Positions 51,879 to 61,731 of a stretch of DNA of 64,000 nucleotides are shown in pieces. Both the position numbers and the translations under genes were made by a program. The notes below the pieces were generated by a model. It made no database searches and had not been told where the DNA came from. It saw only the letters and a list, made by a program, of their open reading frames with translations. Position 1 is the first letter of the stretch, and each line of letters starts with the position of its first letter. The stretch is from contig NC_053402.1 in assembly GCF_016859285.1 (NCBI RefSeq), forward strand, positions 25,422,556-25,486,555, given 5' to 3'. This DNA comes from Xiphias gladius (lineage: Eukaryota > Chordata > Actinopteri > Istiophoriformes > Xiphiidae).

Positions 51879-54800
51879 TTTACTGTGCCTGAGCTATAAT
51901 TGAAGCAGCGGCATGTCTCTGAATGTGTGACACCAGACTCAGTGTCACTCTGGTGTCACACACGAGGCGTCACGTGCAGCTCTGACACGTGACGGCGGAG
52001 TCGCTGCTGCCGCTGCAGGATGAAAGAAGACTGCACTCAGATCAGTAGTTTAAACGGAGAGAGGCTGGGACAGGCTGCAGCCTGGGTGTAGGTGCAGGAT
52101 GGAGGGATAGTTGAGGAACGGTTCGCCTCGGTCTGAGTCCTGCTCCCAGACCCTGATGTGATGAGACCCTGACCAGTGATCTGTGTGTGTAGAGAGCAGA
52201 AACGTTCTGGTTTTCATCCACTGCTCAGCGTCTCAACCTCACGTGGAGCCAACACCTCCCATCTGCCATCCATCCATCCATCCATCCATCCATCAATCCA
52301 TCATTCATCCATCCATCCATCATCAATCCATCATTCATCCATCCATCCATCACCCATCCATCCATCCATCCACCCATCAAACCATCATCCATCCATCACC
52401 CATCCATCCATCATCCAGACATCAATCCATCATCCATCCAGCCATCCATCCACCCATCATCCATCCATCATCCATCTGTCTATCATCCATCCATCCATCA
52501 TTCATCCATCCATCGATCATCCATCCATCCATCAAACCATCATCCATCCATCATCCATCATTCATCCATCCATCCATCATCCATCCATCCATCGATCATC
52601 CATCCATCCATCAAACCATCATCCATCCATCATCCATCATTCATCTGTCTATCATCCATCCATCCATCATTCATCCATCCATCGATCATCCATCTGTCTA
52701 TCATCCATCCATCATTCATCCATCCATCCATCATCCATCCATCCATCAAACCATCATCCATCCATCATCCATCATCCATCTGTCTATCATTCATCCATCC
52801 ATCATTCATCCATCCATCCATCATCCATCTGTCTATCATCCATCCATCCATCATTCATCCATCCATCCATCAAACCATCATCCATCCATCATCCATCATC
52901 CATCCATCCATCATCCATCCATCCATCACCCATCCATCCATCCATCAAACCATCATCCATCCATCAATCCATCATCCATCAATCCATCCATCAATCCATC
53001 CATCCATCCATCAAACTATCCATCCATCCATCATCCATCATCCATCCATCGATCATCCATCCATCCATCAAACCATCATCCATCCATCATCCATCATTCA
53101 TCCATCCATCCATCATCCATCCATCCATCACCCATCCATCCATCCATCAAACCATCATCCATCCATCATCCATCATCCATCTGTGGGGTGGATGAGAAAG
53201 TAAAATAGTACATTTTGTCCTGTTTTGAAAACCCTGTTCACGCTGACACAGCTCCACACGTTCACACCTCAGTCTTTCCAGTAAAACCAGTTTGATCAGT
53301 TTGAGGAGTGGTGGGTGGTGGGGGGCATTATATATTTAGAAGTGTTTTTTATATACAAACTATTAAATTAAGTAATTAGAAAAGTAAAATTTTATTTAGA
53401 AATATACTATTCTTTTATCTATTATTATATGTATTATTTTCTCTGCCATTACTTTACATGAAATATTAATAATCAGTCACAGAAATCTATTGGTCTGCAT
53501 ATTGAACCCAACCTCAGGGTTATAACAATAACCAATAATAAAAAAGTTTATTTATATGGTACTTACCAATATCAGAGAGGACTTGGAAACAAACGTGGAA
53601 AACACCATGGATTTCATACACATACGAGTCTTCTGATAAAATCTGTTTGTTTTTTAATCCGATCTTCTGATATTATTGTTCATATTTTTTGCTTTGTTTC
53701 ATTTTTAGTGGTTTTTAATATTATTCACTGGAGTACAGTGGGAAAGGTTTTGGAGGGGGGGGTGGGACGGGGGTGGTTCTGTGGTAGGAAGGGAGGGAGG
53801 GTGAGGGGAGGAGTCTGCTCGCTCTCAGACCCCGCCCCCCCTCTGTTCCTAAAATTCCTAGAAAGTCTGTTTGTTTTCGACTTTTACTACAGGAACCTCC
53901 CCCCTCCTCACGCCACCCCACCTGTTACCACGGTTACAGGAAAGCAGCCAGGCTTCCTCTGCACAAATAAACCTCCCCCCTCCTCCCCCCTCCCTCCAGC
54001 CACACACACAGATGGCTCTGCTCTCATGCCTGGCAGCGTGAGGTTGTCAGACTGATCCCAGACCAGCTGCTGCTGCTGCTGTTTTCTCTTCGTCAGTGCG
54101 TTCGACTGCTTCTTTTACTTTTTCTACTGTCAAACGTCAAAATATGAGCCGGTAGTTTTCAGCTCGTCTCCGCAGCCGTTGGACGGCCTGAGATAAAATC
54201 TGGTTCACACGTTCGCGTTTCCTTCAGGATGAACTGGAATAACTCTGCTCATCCTGTACCTGTAGCGCCATCATCAGGTCAGAATCAGAAAAAATTTGTC
54301 AGTCTCAAGGTGTTGGAAATTTGTCTTTGACGTGGCTCACGCCGTTACACAAAGAGAAAAAACATACATGAAGATGAACATTTTAGTTTGTCCAATAATT
54401 ATTTTCATTACTGAGTAAACTGCAGATTATTTTTTGAGAAATAGATTGTTTTGTGTATGAAACGTCAAAAACATGCAGAGCCGAAGATGACATCTGGAAA
54501 TGTCTCGTAAATATTCGGTTAACGGTGAAATCTGACAAAGAAAAGCAGCTGATTCTCTCATGTGAGTGGCTGGAATCAGACAATGTCAGAAATTACGAAT
54601 TGATATTTTTCTGTCGACCGAATAATCCTTTCACTGCTACTTTAATCTATGACCAGATACCTGCAAAACTACTGACCTTCCCATCAGCCTCAGCTGGACG
54701 CTGTGTTTATTGGAACTTTTGAGAGGAATAAAAAAATATATTACAGAATTTTTAAATTACACAAATGATTTTCTTGTTTGCATCGTATGTGATGCATCAG

Positions 54801-57800
54801 GATTTGATGGCGGTTTGTTTTCTTTCTTTCTGTCTTATCCAGTGAAAAACAAATCTCTATCTAGGCTCAGTCAATATGTAAACCCACAAATATTTAGGAT
54901 CATGTGAAACCATCTTTGTCATTAAACAGTGTAAACGGTATCAGAAACACCTGTTTGTCACAGGACAGAGACCCACATGTCGGGAAATGAATTTTACAGA
55001 CACTTTATCTGAGCAAGTAACTCAATGAATAAAAAAGGTGACCTCAGTATAGGTCGTCACTGACCTCCTTCTCCTCTCTCCTGCAGGAGGTGTGATCTCC
55101 TACGTGGGTTCATGTGGAGGCTCTCCGACCCGGACCAGTCCGGTCTCCATGTATAGTGAGAACTCCAACTCCCAGACCTGCTTCACCTCCTCCTCCTCCT
55201 CTTTAACTCCCTCCTTCCTCAGCAGCAGCAGCAGCTCCAGTTCAGGCTCTTCAGGAGAGGACGGCTCCTCCTCAGCAGGAGGTTCACCTCGAGGCCGAGA
55301 CGACGGAGGATCTCTGAGGGCGTCGCCCAACAAGTCGGTGGCCAGTCTGACCAGTAAGAACCCAGTGTGTTTGTGATCCTTTGGATGTCGGAGTCACAGA
55401 AAAGTCACAGTATAAAAACTTGGTAGTTTATTTAATCCTGATTCTTAAGATTAGCTCTGGGTTCATGATTACACCAGGATCTCGACCTGGTTTCCGGTTT
55501 CCAAAGACTCAGAGTTGAGATTATCACTGACACCCAGACTTCCTTCACCACAGACAGTTATTACTCAGCTAAGTGGTGGGAAGTTCAAGTGTGACTTTGC
55601 GTAGGTCTACAAGCATATCAACCTCCTGAGTCTTTCTGGTTTTCGAGTACTAGGTGTTGTCCACCTTTTTAGGTGCAGGCTGTGCGGGGCACACAAACAG
55701 TTTATGCTTCATTATCCTTTTAAATTATGAAGCTGTTGGCTGCATAAAGCTGATGAGTGTTTTTCTTTACTTATTGTGCTAATTGTGTTGATGCTACATG
55801 TGTATTATTTTTAAAATAAATACACAAAGAAACTACCAACCTGTATGTACAGTCTGTTGTATCGTGACAGTAGCACAAATTAGAAATTATTTAAAGAGGA
55901 TTAAAGGAATGAGTTCAACAGGAAATTCAATTTTTAGCACTAACAACAGTCTAACTATCAAACAAACTGCAGCTCTGAGTCCCATCAAACTCCCCAGGCA
56001 AATAGGGATGGGAACTGATCAGATTTTATTGGTACCAGTGCCATTATCGATTCTGCTTATCGGTCCGATTCTTTATCGATTCTCTTAATGATTCCTGATC
56101 AGTTTTCTGTGTGGAAAAGAAGTGAGCTTCCACAGTTTTTTCAGCATCAGCGCAACTGTTTTATTATCTCTGAGTCACAGTTTAGCAACAGAGTGGAAAA
56201 AAGGCACGCGTTCGTTTTCATTTAGGTTTTCTTAGTCAAAGAAAAAATCTGCTAGTCCTTCTTGCGTGGCGCTAATGTTGTTATAACAACAGATGCAGTG
56301 TTCCCTAAACGCCTCAAACGCAGGCTATCAGTAGACGCTAGCTAGGTGGCTGCACACAGAGAGGCCTCTAGTCCCCACTCAGTTACTTCAGCGCTGCAAC
56401 TCAGGCAGGTGTGTGGCCAAGAATTAGTTAGTTTGAAAAGAGTGAAATAAGGCATTCTAAGTTGAAACCGAGTGATTTATCTACCTGGGCAGGTCTTAAT
56501 CTACCTGGGCGGGCCACCAAAGTAGAGCCTTTGTATGGGATATTGCTGCACCATCATCCTCTTTCTTCGTGAAATGAAGCCATGTGGTGGACCGTCTCTT
56601 CCTCTCTGCCGTGACTCCTTCTAGTTGCAAGTCTCCAGCAGCGTAGACGCTTGAGTTTGAAGTCATTGTTCTGTAACGCGCAACTGTCCGAAAAACATGG
56701 CGGCATTAATAGGAGGAACTGATAAACTTGGAGGCATACGATTCCAATGGTCCGGACAATTTGTAATCGAGAACCGGTTCCAGTTGAGAACCGGTTTTCG
56801 ATAATTTGGCCTAACGGAAACTCTTACATGTTGAATAAATGAGGCCCAAGGACTCAGCCTTGGGGAACTCCACGCATCAAATTGGTCTGTTCGGATGCAG
56901 AGTTTCATCTAATGTTAGATGTTTACACGATTTACATGTAAGTCAACCAGCCTGTGGATTTTTTTTGACAGAGCTAGGCTGCTTCTGGTCTTTGTGCTAA
57001 GCTAGATTAATCGCGTCCTGGACCCGTCTAGCTGTCGTTAATGAATCCAAGCTTCCCAGATTCTCTCAAAACCAGTCTGACTACATTGGCATTGGTTTTA
57101 TTTTAACAGCACAGCTTTCGACACTGTGTTTCAGAGCTGAATGGGATGGTGTTGCTGTGTAAAGTCTGTGGCGACGTGGCCTCAGGTTTCCATTACGGGG
57201 TTCACGCCTGCGAGGGCTGCAAGGTGAGATACCAGACCTACAGAATCATTTAACATAACATTTGTCTTCAGTCATTTTGCCTCAGATTCAGCCTTCCAGA
57301 CCTGAATATGCTGAAATGAAACAAGACAGAATAAGACAGGTCACGGCACAGGAGTCAGAAAATGATTCACGTCAACCACTGCTGGAATAATCCTGATCCA
57401 GGAGCAGATTTTTGGTTGAACTCGTACCTGTGGTCTCTGTGTCCTGCAGGGTTTCTTCCGTCGCAGCATCCAGCAAAACATCCAGTACAAGAAGTGTCTG
57501 AAAAACGAGAGCTGCACCATCGTAAGGATCAACAGGAACCGCTGCCAACAGTGTCGCTTCAAGAAGTGCCTGTCAGTGGGCATGAGCCGAGACGGTCAGC
57601 ACTCACCTGTCTGTCTGTTCACCTGTACACCTGCCTGTCAGCCTGATAGCATTAGCACGTAGCTACAGAAATACACAAGAACCACAGAGGTGTCTTCAGT
57701 CTCTTTGCCTGATTAGACCCTCTCCATAGCAACAGCAGCTGAGGTTCACGAACTGAACAGGTAGAGACACCTTTGCTTCAGTCAAACCCTCATCTTTAAG

Positions 57801-60800
57801 CCAACGCCAATGAGAAGTCCTAAAAGTTCTCAGAAAAGGGGTAAAATTTTAGCATGTGTATTCCCTGTCAACTGAGCTAAATCCATCAGCACCAAATTAA
57901 AACAAGCTGATAAATGAACCACGAGTCGAATCTGTTGTCGAACTTTATTTTAGCAGCACTAGCTGCACTGTTCTATGGATGTTAAAACCAGTCAGTCACA
58001 TCTTAAAAACCACAGGATGGAGTGTGATGAAATCTGGTTCCCCTCAGGATGAACTGCAATCCTCCGACTTTTCATCCAGCAGCAGGTCAACATTTTAATT
58101 TGACCCGTACTTACACATCAAGTGTAAGAACTTAAGTTTAACTTCATGCAAATGTTCTGCGATTCTGAGGCCAGATCCAATCCCACTGGTTTCAAAGCCA
58201 CAGAAACAGAGATGTTCCTGGCCCAGATTCAGACCACAGTCCAGATCAGTCCCACTCACTGGCGTCACTGTTGTTTCAAACAGATTCAACAACTCAAAGT
58301 CACTGAGGTCACAAGTCTCCTCATTCTGATGTTTGAGGTGAACGTTAACTGAAGCTCCTGACCTGGATCTGCAGGATTTTATGCCCTGCTGCCATACGAC
58401 TGGCTGATTGGATGATTTCATGCATAGGCAGGTGCAGGTGTCCCTCTAATAAAGTGCTTGCTGAGTGTATGTATGTAATGTTATAATGTACGTCTGTCTT
58501 TAACACGTCCTGCTCCTGCCGCTCCTCCGTCCACAGCGGTTCGTTTCGGTCGGATCCCGAAGCGTGAGAAACAGAGGATGCTGGCTGAGATGCAGAGCGC
58601 CATGAACAACATGGTCAACAACCAGCTGCAGAACGACTTCCAGCTCGCCAGCCTCTCCTCCTCCTCCTCCTCCTTTTCTTCGTCGTCGTCGTCGTCATCA
58701 TCTTCTTCTTCTTCATCCTCCTCTCCCTGCCCGAGGGTGACCATCGCCCCCCAGCCCCAGCCCTCAGCCCTGCTGCTTGCCCCCTCCTCGCCTTCCCCTC
58801 CTGCCCCAGCCTCCTCTTCCTCGCCCGCTCCTCTTCCTCTTCCTCCTCCCCCTTGTCAGAGCCCCTCCGTCTCCTCTCCCCCCCCCGCCGCGGCCCGGAC
58901 TGGACTATCTCGCCCATCGCCCAGCGCACGCGCACCCTCCTCCTGTTCCACGACACGCTGCTAATCCCCCCCACACCACCACAGCAGCAGCAGAGCAGCA
59001 GCACACCCACACACCCACAACAGGGAGAGGAGGGGCCCAAACCGGGGCCCAACCACGCCATTAACGGTTACCTCAACACCACACCACCAACCACCAACAA
59101 CAACAACATGGACACGGGGCGCTACCTGCGCCCGCGGACGACTGTAACGGCACAACGCACACCCACAGGACAGGAGGCGGAGCTTACACATAGTAAAATG
59201 ATGAGGAGGAGAGAGGAGTCAGCGTCATGATCACTCAGGCAGAAACTGTCCAGGAAAGACTGTCGCGGCGGCGCGAGTAGTGCTAAGAAGAACCGATCAA
59301 AGAATTTATTGCTATATTTTAAATGCAGAGTATTTTTACTCTTCTTCCAACGCTGCTCTCACTTCGTCTCAGTCCACACATCGTTTCACTGGTCAGGCCT
59401 TCAACCTGTGGAGCAACGCAAGCCCTGACACTGTCGCTGAGCTCTGCTTGGATGATCACTGTTCAGGGGAGGGATGAAGCGACCTGTCACCTGATTGGTT
59501 GACGGAACTCTACTCTCTCTGCAGGCCTGTCCAATGAACATGCAGCCTGACACTGATCCTTCAAAGACCCCCCAGGAGATCTGGGAGGACTTCTCTCTGT
59601 CCTTCACCCCCGCCGTCAGAGAGGTGGTGGAGTTCGCCAAACATATCCCAGGATTCAGCGCTCTGTCCCAGAACGACCAGGTCACCCTGCTGAAGGCCGG
59701 CACCTTCGAGGTACGACGCCTCTGTGGTGATACCAACACCTGACCCGTGTTTTACACTGACATTAATAACTTGATTTTCAATAGAACCAGACGCTCTGTT
59801 TTCCTCCATTGTTAATTTACTAATTGGGCCCGTTTCAATTCTATTAGGCAAAGTTTTCCAAATCTTTCCAGAACTTAGTTTCTTGTGAATTTAATCTGAA
59901 CTACTGGAGTTTTTTTTAAAGGTGCTATTTGTTCGTTTTCTCTGCCGCCAAATGAGGTTTTGAAAAAACGTACATATAGCACCATCAAGAGTAACAAAAA
60001 ACAAAAAGAGTGGACGTACGCAAACTTATTGTGTCCCCGGAACAAGTGTTTTTGAAGTTCACTTATTACTATTTTCTTTTTATTTATGTATTGTTTTTGA
60101 TCATTTTATCATTATTCTTTACTTGGATTATTCCCATCAGCCTCCACAAAGTGGTCGCCATCTTCCTGGGGTCGACACTAAGACAAGAACAATGAGAACA
60201 AACAATGATTTAAAATTGCACAGTAAAACAAGAAAACGCACCATAAGCCAAATATAGAGATAAGAATGTGGGTGAAATGACTCTAAATATAAAAAGATAA
60301 ACATTGAATAGAAACTTACAATGAAAACAGAAACAATTGTTGAAAATGAATAACCACAAAAATAAATTAAAAAGAATCACAAATATTCCAAAACAACAAT
60401 TACCAACATCAGTTTTTGTTTAATTGACTTGTTGAAAGAAAATATACTTTTGATGTGTCTGATGTCGATGGGATCTTTTAATTTTATAATGATAGTATAA
60501 TTTAATATTTCTCTGTTATTATTATTGCAGTTTAACGGTGAAAAATGTATCCATGCAATACAAATAACAAATAAAACTAAGCAAAAAAAGAAAAAAAACC
60601 CTTAAAGTAAAAAGAAGAAATACAGGCAGCAACCGGTGGCCATCAGAGGAACTGCAGCTGACTGGCTTCCACGTGTTTTTCTTCTTTCCCTGCAGGTGCT
60701 GATGGTGCGCTTTGCGTCGTTGTTCAACGTGAGGGAACAGACGGTGACGTTTCTCTCTGGCGCCACCTACAGCCTGGAGGAGCTGCAGGCGATGGGGATG

Positions 60801-61731
60801 AGCGAGCTGCTGGGAGCCATGTTCGACTTCAGCCACAAACTGGCCGCACTGGAGCTGAACGCTGAGGAACTGGGACTGTTCACCGCCGTGGTGCTGGTGT
60901 CTGCAGGTGAGGACGGAAGGATGATGGAGGGATGTGATGCAGGGGTGATCAAGGGGTGAGTCGTGGACCAGACGCTCTCTCACGAGAGCCTCTCTCAGTC
61001 TGCGTTATTCTCTGTACCTGTGTTCTTGGGACTTGTGAAAAGTCATCAGTCACGACTCAAGTACTGATCCCAGTCCACATCTGAAGTGTTCCCAGCACTT
61101 CGACTGCAGCCCAGCCAATACAGGGTTCGTGAGGCAGATGCTAATGTTTTAAAAAAGAGATAACGACATGTTGACCAATCATACTTTTCTTTTTTTTAAA
61201 CAGTTATGACCAAGAAATGTACAAGGCAGGACATTTTATGCTGCAAAAGCAATTTCTTAAATTTGTTGTCATTAATTAGCTGACATGTACCCCGATGTAT
61301 TCATGCCTGCAATGAGCTAATATCAGTCGATGTAACAGCCGGGGGGGATTTTTGGTCGGGCTCTAGAGAAAAGAACAGGGCCCAGAATCGAGCCCTGAGG
61401 TACACCGCCACGAGACGAGAAGTCCCTACGTTTCTGAAGTAACAGAAACGTAGGGACGTCGCGTCCTGGACAGGGTTCCTCATGTTTTCTTCCTCCTCCC
61501 TCTCTCTTAGACCGCTCCGGTATCGAGAACGTGGCATCAGTGGAGCAGCTGCAGGAGAACCTAATCCGAGCTCTGCGCTCGTTGGTCGGCAAGTCGGACG
61601 TCGCCTCCGGCAACAACCACCACAACCTGGACTCGCCGCGCTTCACCAAACTGCTGCTGAAGCTGCCCGACCTGCGAACGCTCAACAACATGCACTCTGA
61701 AAAGCTGCTTTCCTTCCGCATCGACGCCTGA
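46029..61731 (+). CDS. nr1d1-like: REV-ERB nuclear receptor (NR1D family), 8 coding exons, hinge exon frame-broken
   Basis: Product: a haem-binding transcriptional repressor of the circadian clock and metabolism that binds RORE/RevDR2 DNA. Exons: 46029-46077, 55087-55353, 57135-57223, 57450-57594, 58537 to about 59143 (end uncertain), 59525-59710, 60696-60906, 61511-61731. The N-terminus [10 protein letters not shown] and a Ser-rich A/B region are family-like. The C4 DNA-binding domain starts at about residue 114 ([20 protein letters not shown]), with its P-box split over exons 3 and 4. The ligand-binding domain keeps the haem ligands: Cys in ACPMNM (codon 59528) and His in NNMHSEK (codon 61693). 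It ends at LLSFRIDA without an AF-2 helix, as in all REV-ERBs. The ligand-binding domain looks more NR1D1-like than NR1D2-like, but fish also have NR1D4 paralogues and no THRA partner is seen downstream, so the exact member is uncertain. Confidence 0.9.
46601..46775. repeat. (CTGT/CTGC/TTAT)n microsatellite in REV-ERB intron 1
   Basis: About 170 bp of ctgcctgtctgtttatctgt units. The reverse complement is the GACA type seen at 11.7-12.5 kb. Confidence 0.9.
47277..47287 (+). promoter_or_regulatory. RORE-like half site in REV-ERB intron 1
   Basis: GAACTGGGTCA matches the ROR/REV-ERB element WAWNTRGGTCA at 10 of 11 positions. REV-ERB genes autoregulate through such sites. A single site of this length is expected by chance fairly often. 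Confidence 0.25.
49241..49400. promoter_or_regulatory. Two ZNF143/THAP11-like sites in opposite orientation in REV-ERB intron 1
   Basis: ACTACAATACCCACGAGTC (49241-49259) and, on the minus strand, ACTACGACTCCCAAGGTGC (49382-49400) both resemble the ZNF143/THAP11 consensus; the second is the closer match. A reverse CCAAT box (gattggctg, about 49359) lies between them. This arrangement suggests a promoter inside the intron. Confidence 0.4.
50082..50112. repeat. (TG)n microsatellite in REV-ERB intron 1
   Basis: About 14 TG units. Confidence 0.9.
50765..50872 (+). mobile_element. 3' fragment of the CAGTGGTGG-family repeat
   Basis: 'agtaaaacgtccggcatctccctctg' and 'aagtgtaaagtggcagaaaactggaggtacctc' match the end of the copies at 41 and 43 kb. 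Confidence 0.5.
51763..51874. repeat. (AAT)n-(GAT)n and (GT)n microsatellites in REV-ERB intron 1
   Basis: An AAT/GAT run (51766-51816) is followed by about 17 GT units (51840-51873). Confidence 0.9.
52267..53182. repeat. (ATCC)n array with higher-order units in REV-ERB intron 1
   Basis: About 915 bp of catccatc tetranucleotides interrupted by recurring variants (atcaaacc, atcgatc, atctgtctatc, attcatcc). The variants recur as longer blocks, so the array grew by block duplication as well as slippage. Long HPSIH-type ORFs are artefacts. Confidence 0.95.
54385..54640 (+). mobile_element. hAT-like MITE, copy 13, in REV-ERB intron 1
   Basis: Contains 'ccaataattattttcattac', 'acaaagaaaagcagctgattc' and terminal gtcgaccgaataatc. 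Degenerate. Confidence 0.6.
55998..56815. mobile_element. Candidate non-autonomous element in REV-ERB intron 2
   Basis: The left end 'aatagggatgggaactgatc' with 'tatcgattctgcttatcggtccgattctt' and the right end 'aatcgagaaccggttccagttgagaaccgg' look like the ends of a fish DNA-transposon-derived repeat ('agggatggg' family). Exact borders and target duplication were not resolved. Confidence 0.4.
56829..56881 (-). mobile_element. LINE reverse-transcriptase motif fragment in REV-ERB intron 2
   Basis: The minus strand reads RGVPQG, a stop, then VLGPHLFN, a decayed GVPQGSxLGPxLF motif of non-LTR reverse transcriptases. Confidence 0.6.
58537..59330 (+). CDS. REV-ERB hinge exon (exon 5) with discontinuous reading frame
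   Basis: The exon opens correctly ([20 protein letters not shown]) and runs through a Ser/Pro-rich stretch, but that frame stops at 58962-58964. Hinge-like residues ([15 protein letters not shown]) continue in another frame, one base missing or two extra relative to the first, which stops at 59228-59230. This second frame is in phase with exon 6 if the donor is gtaacg at 59144. Fragments resembling the family's hinge end also appear in the other frames near 59150-59310 ([24 protein letters not shown]). The C9 run near 58876-58884 is the likeliest place for an indel. Either the sequence has errors here, or a small intron or real mutation is present. Confidence 0.6.
61335..61420 (-). mobile_element. 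LINE reverse-transcriptase motif fragment in REV-ERB intron 7
   Basis: The minus strand reads [18 protein letters not shown] in one frame, the conserved RT motif of non-LTR elements. The frame closes soon after, so this is a short remnant. Confidence 0.65.
61422..61457. repeat. Perfect 15-bp inverted repeat (hairpin) in REV-ERB intron 7
   Basis: GTCCCTACGTTTCTG is followed by a 6-nt loop and its exact reverse complement. The hairpin ends 53 nt before exon 8 and abuts a retrotransposon fragment. Confidence 0.9.

Larger units (their letters stand above)
50213..52245. promoter_or_regulatory. E-box (CACGTG) cluster in REV-ERB intron 1
   Basis: Exact CACGTG occurs at 50213, 50341, 51971, 51986 and 52240. 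The pair at 51971/51986 is separated by nine bases. A further copy lies upstream in the intron at 48780, and others at 45477 and 44571 before the gene. E-boxes in the promoter and first intron drive CLOCK:BMAL1 control of mammalian Nr1d1. Confidence 0.45.

Noticed and set aside
52176..53208. Two 340-codon HPSIH-type open frames
   Set aside because: Translation of the ATCC microsatellite, overlapping in two frames.
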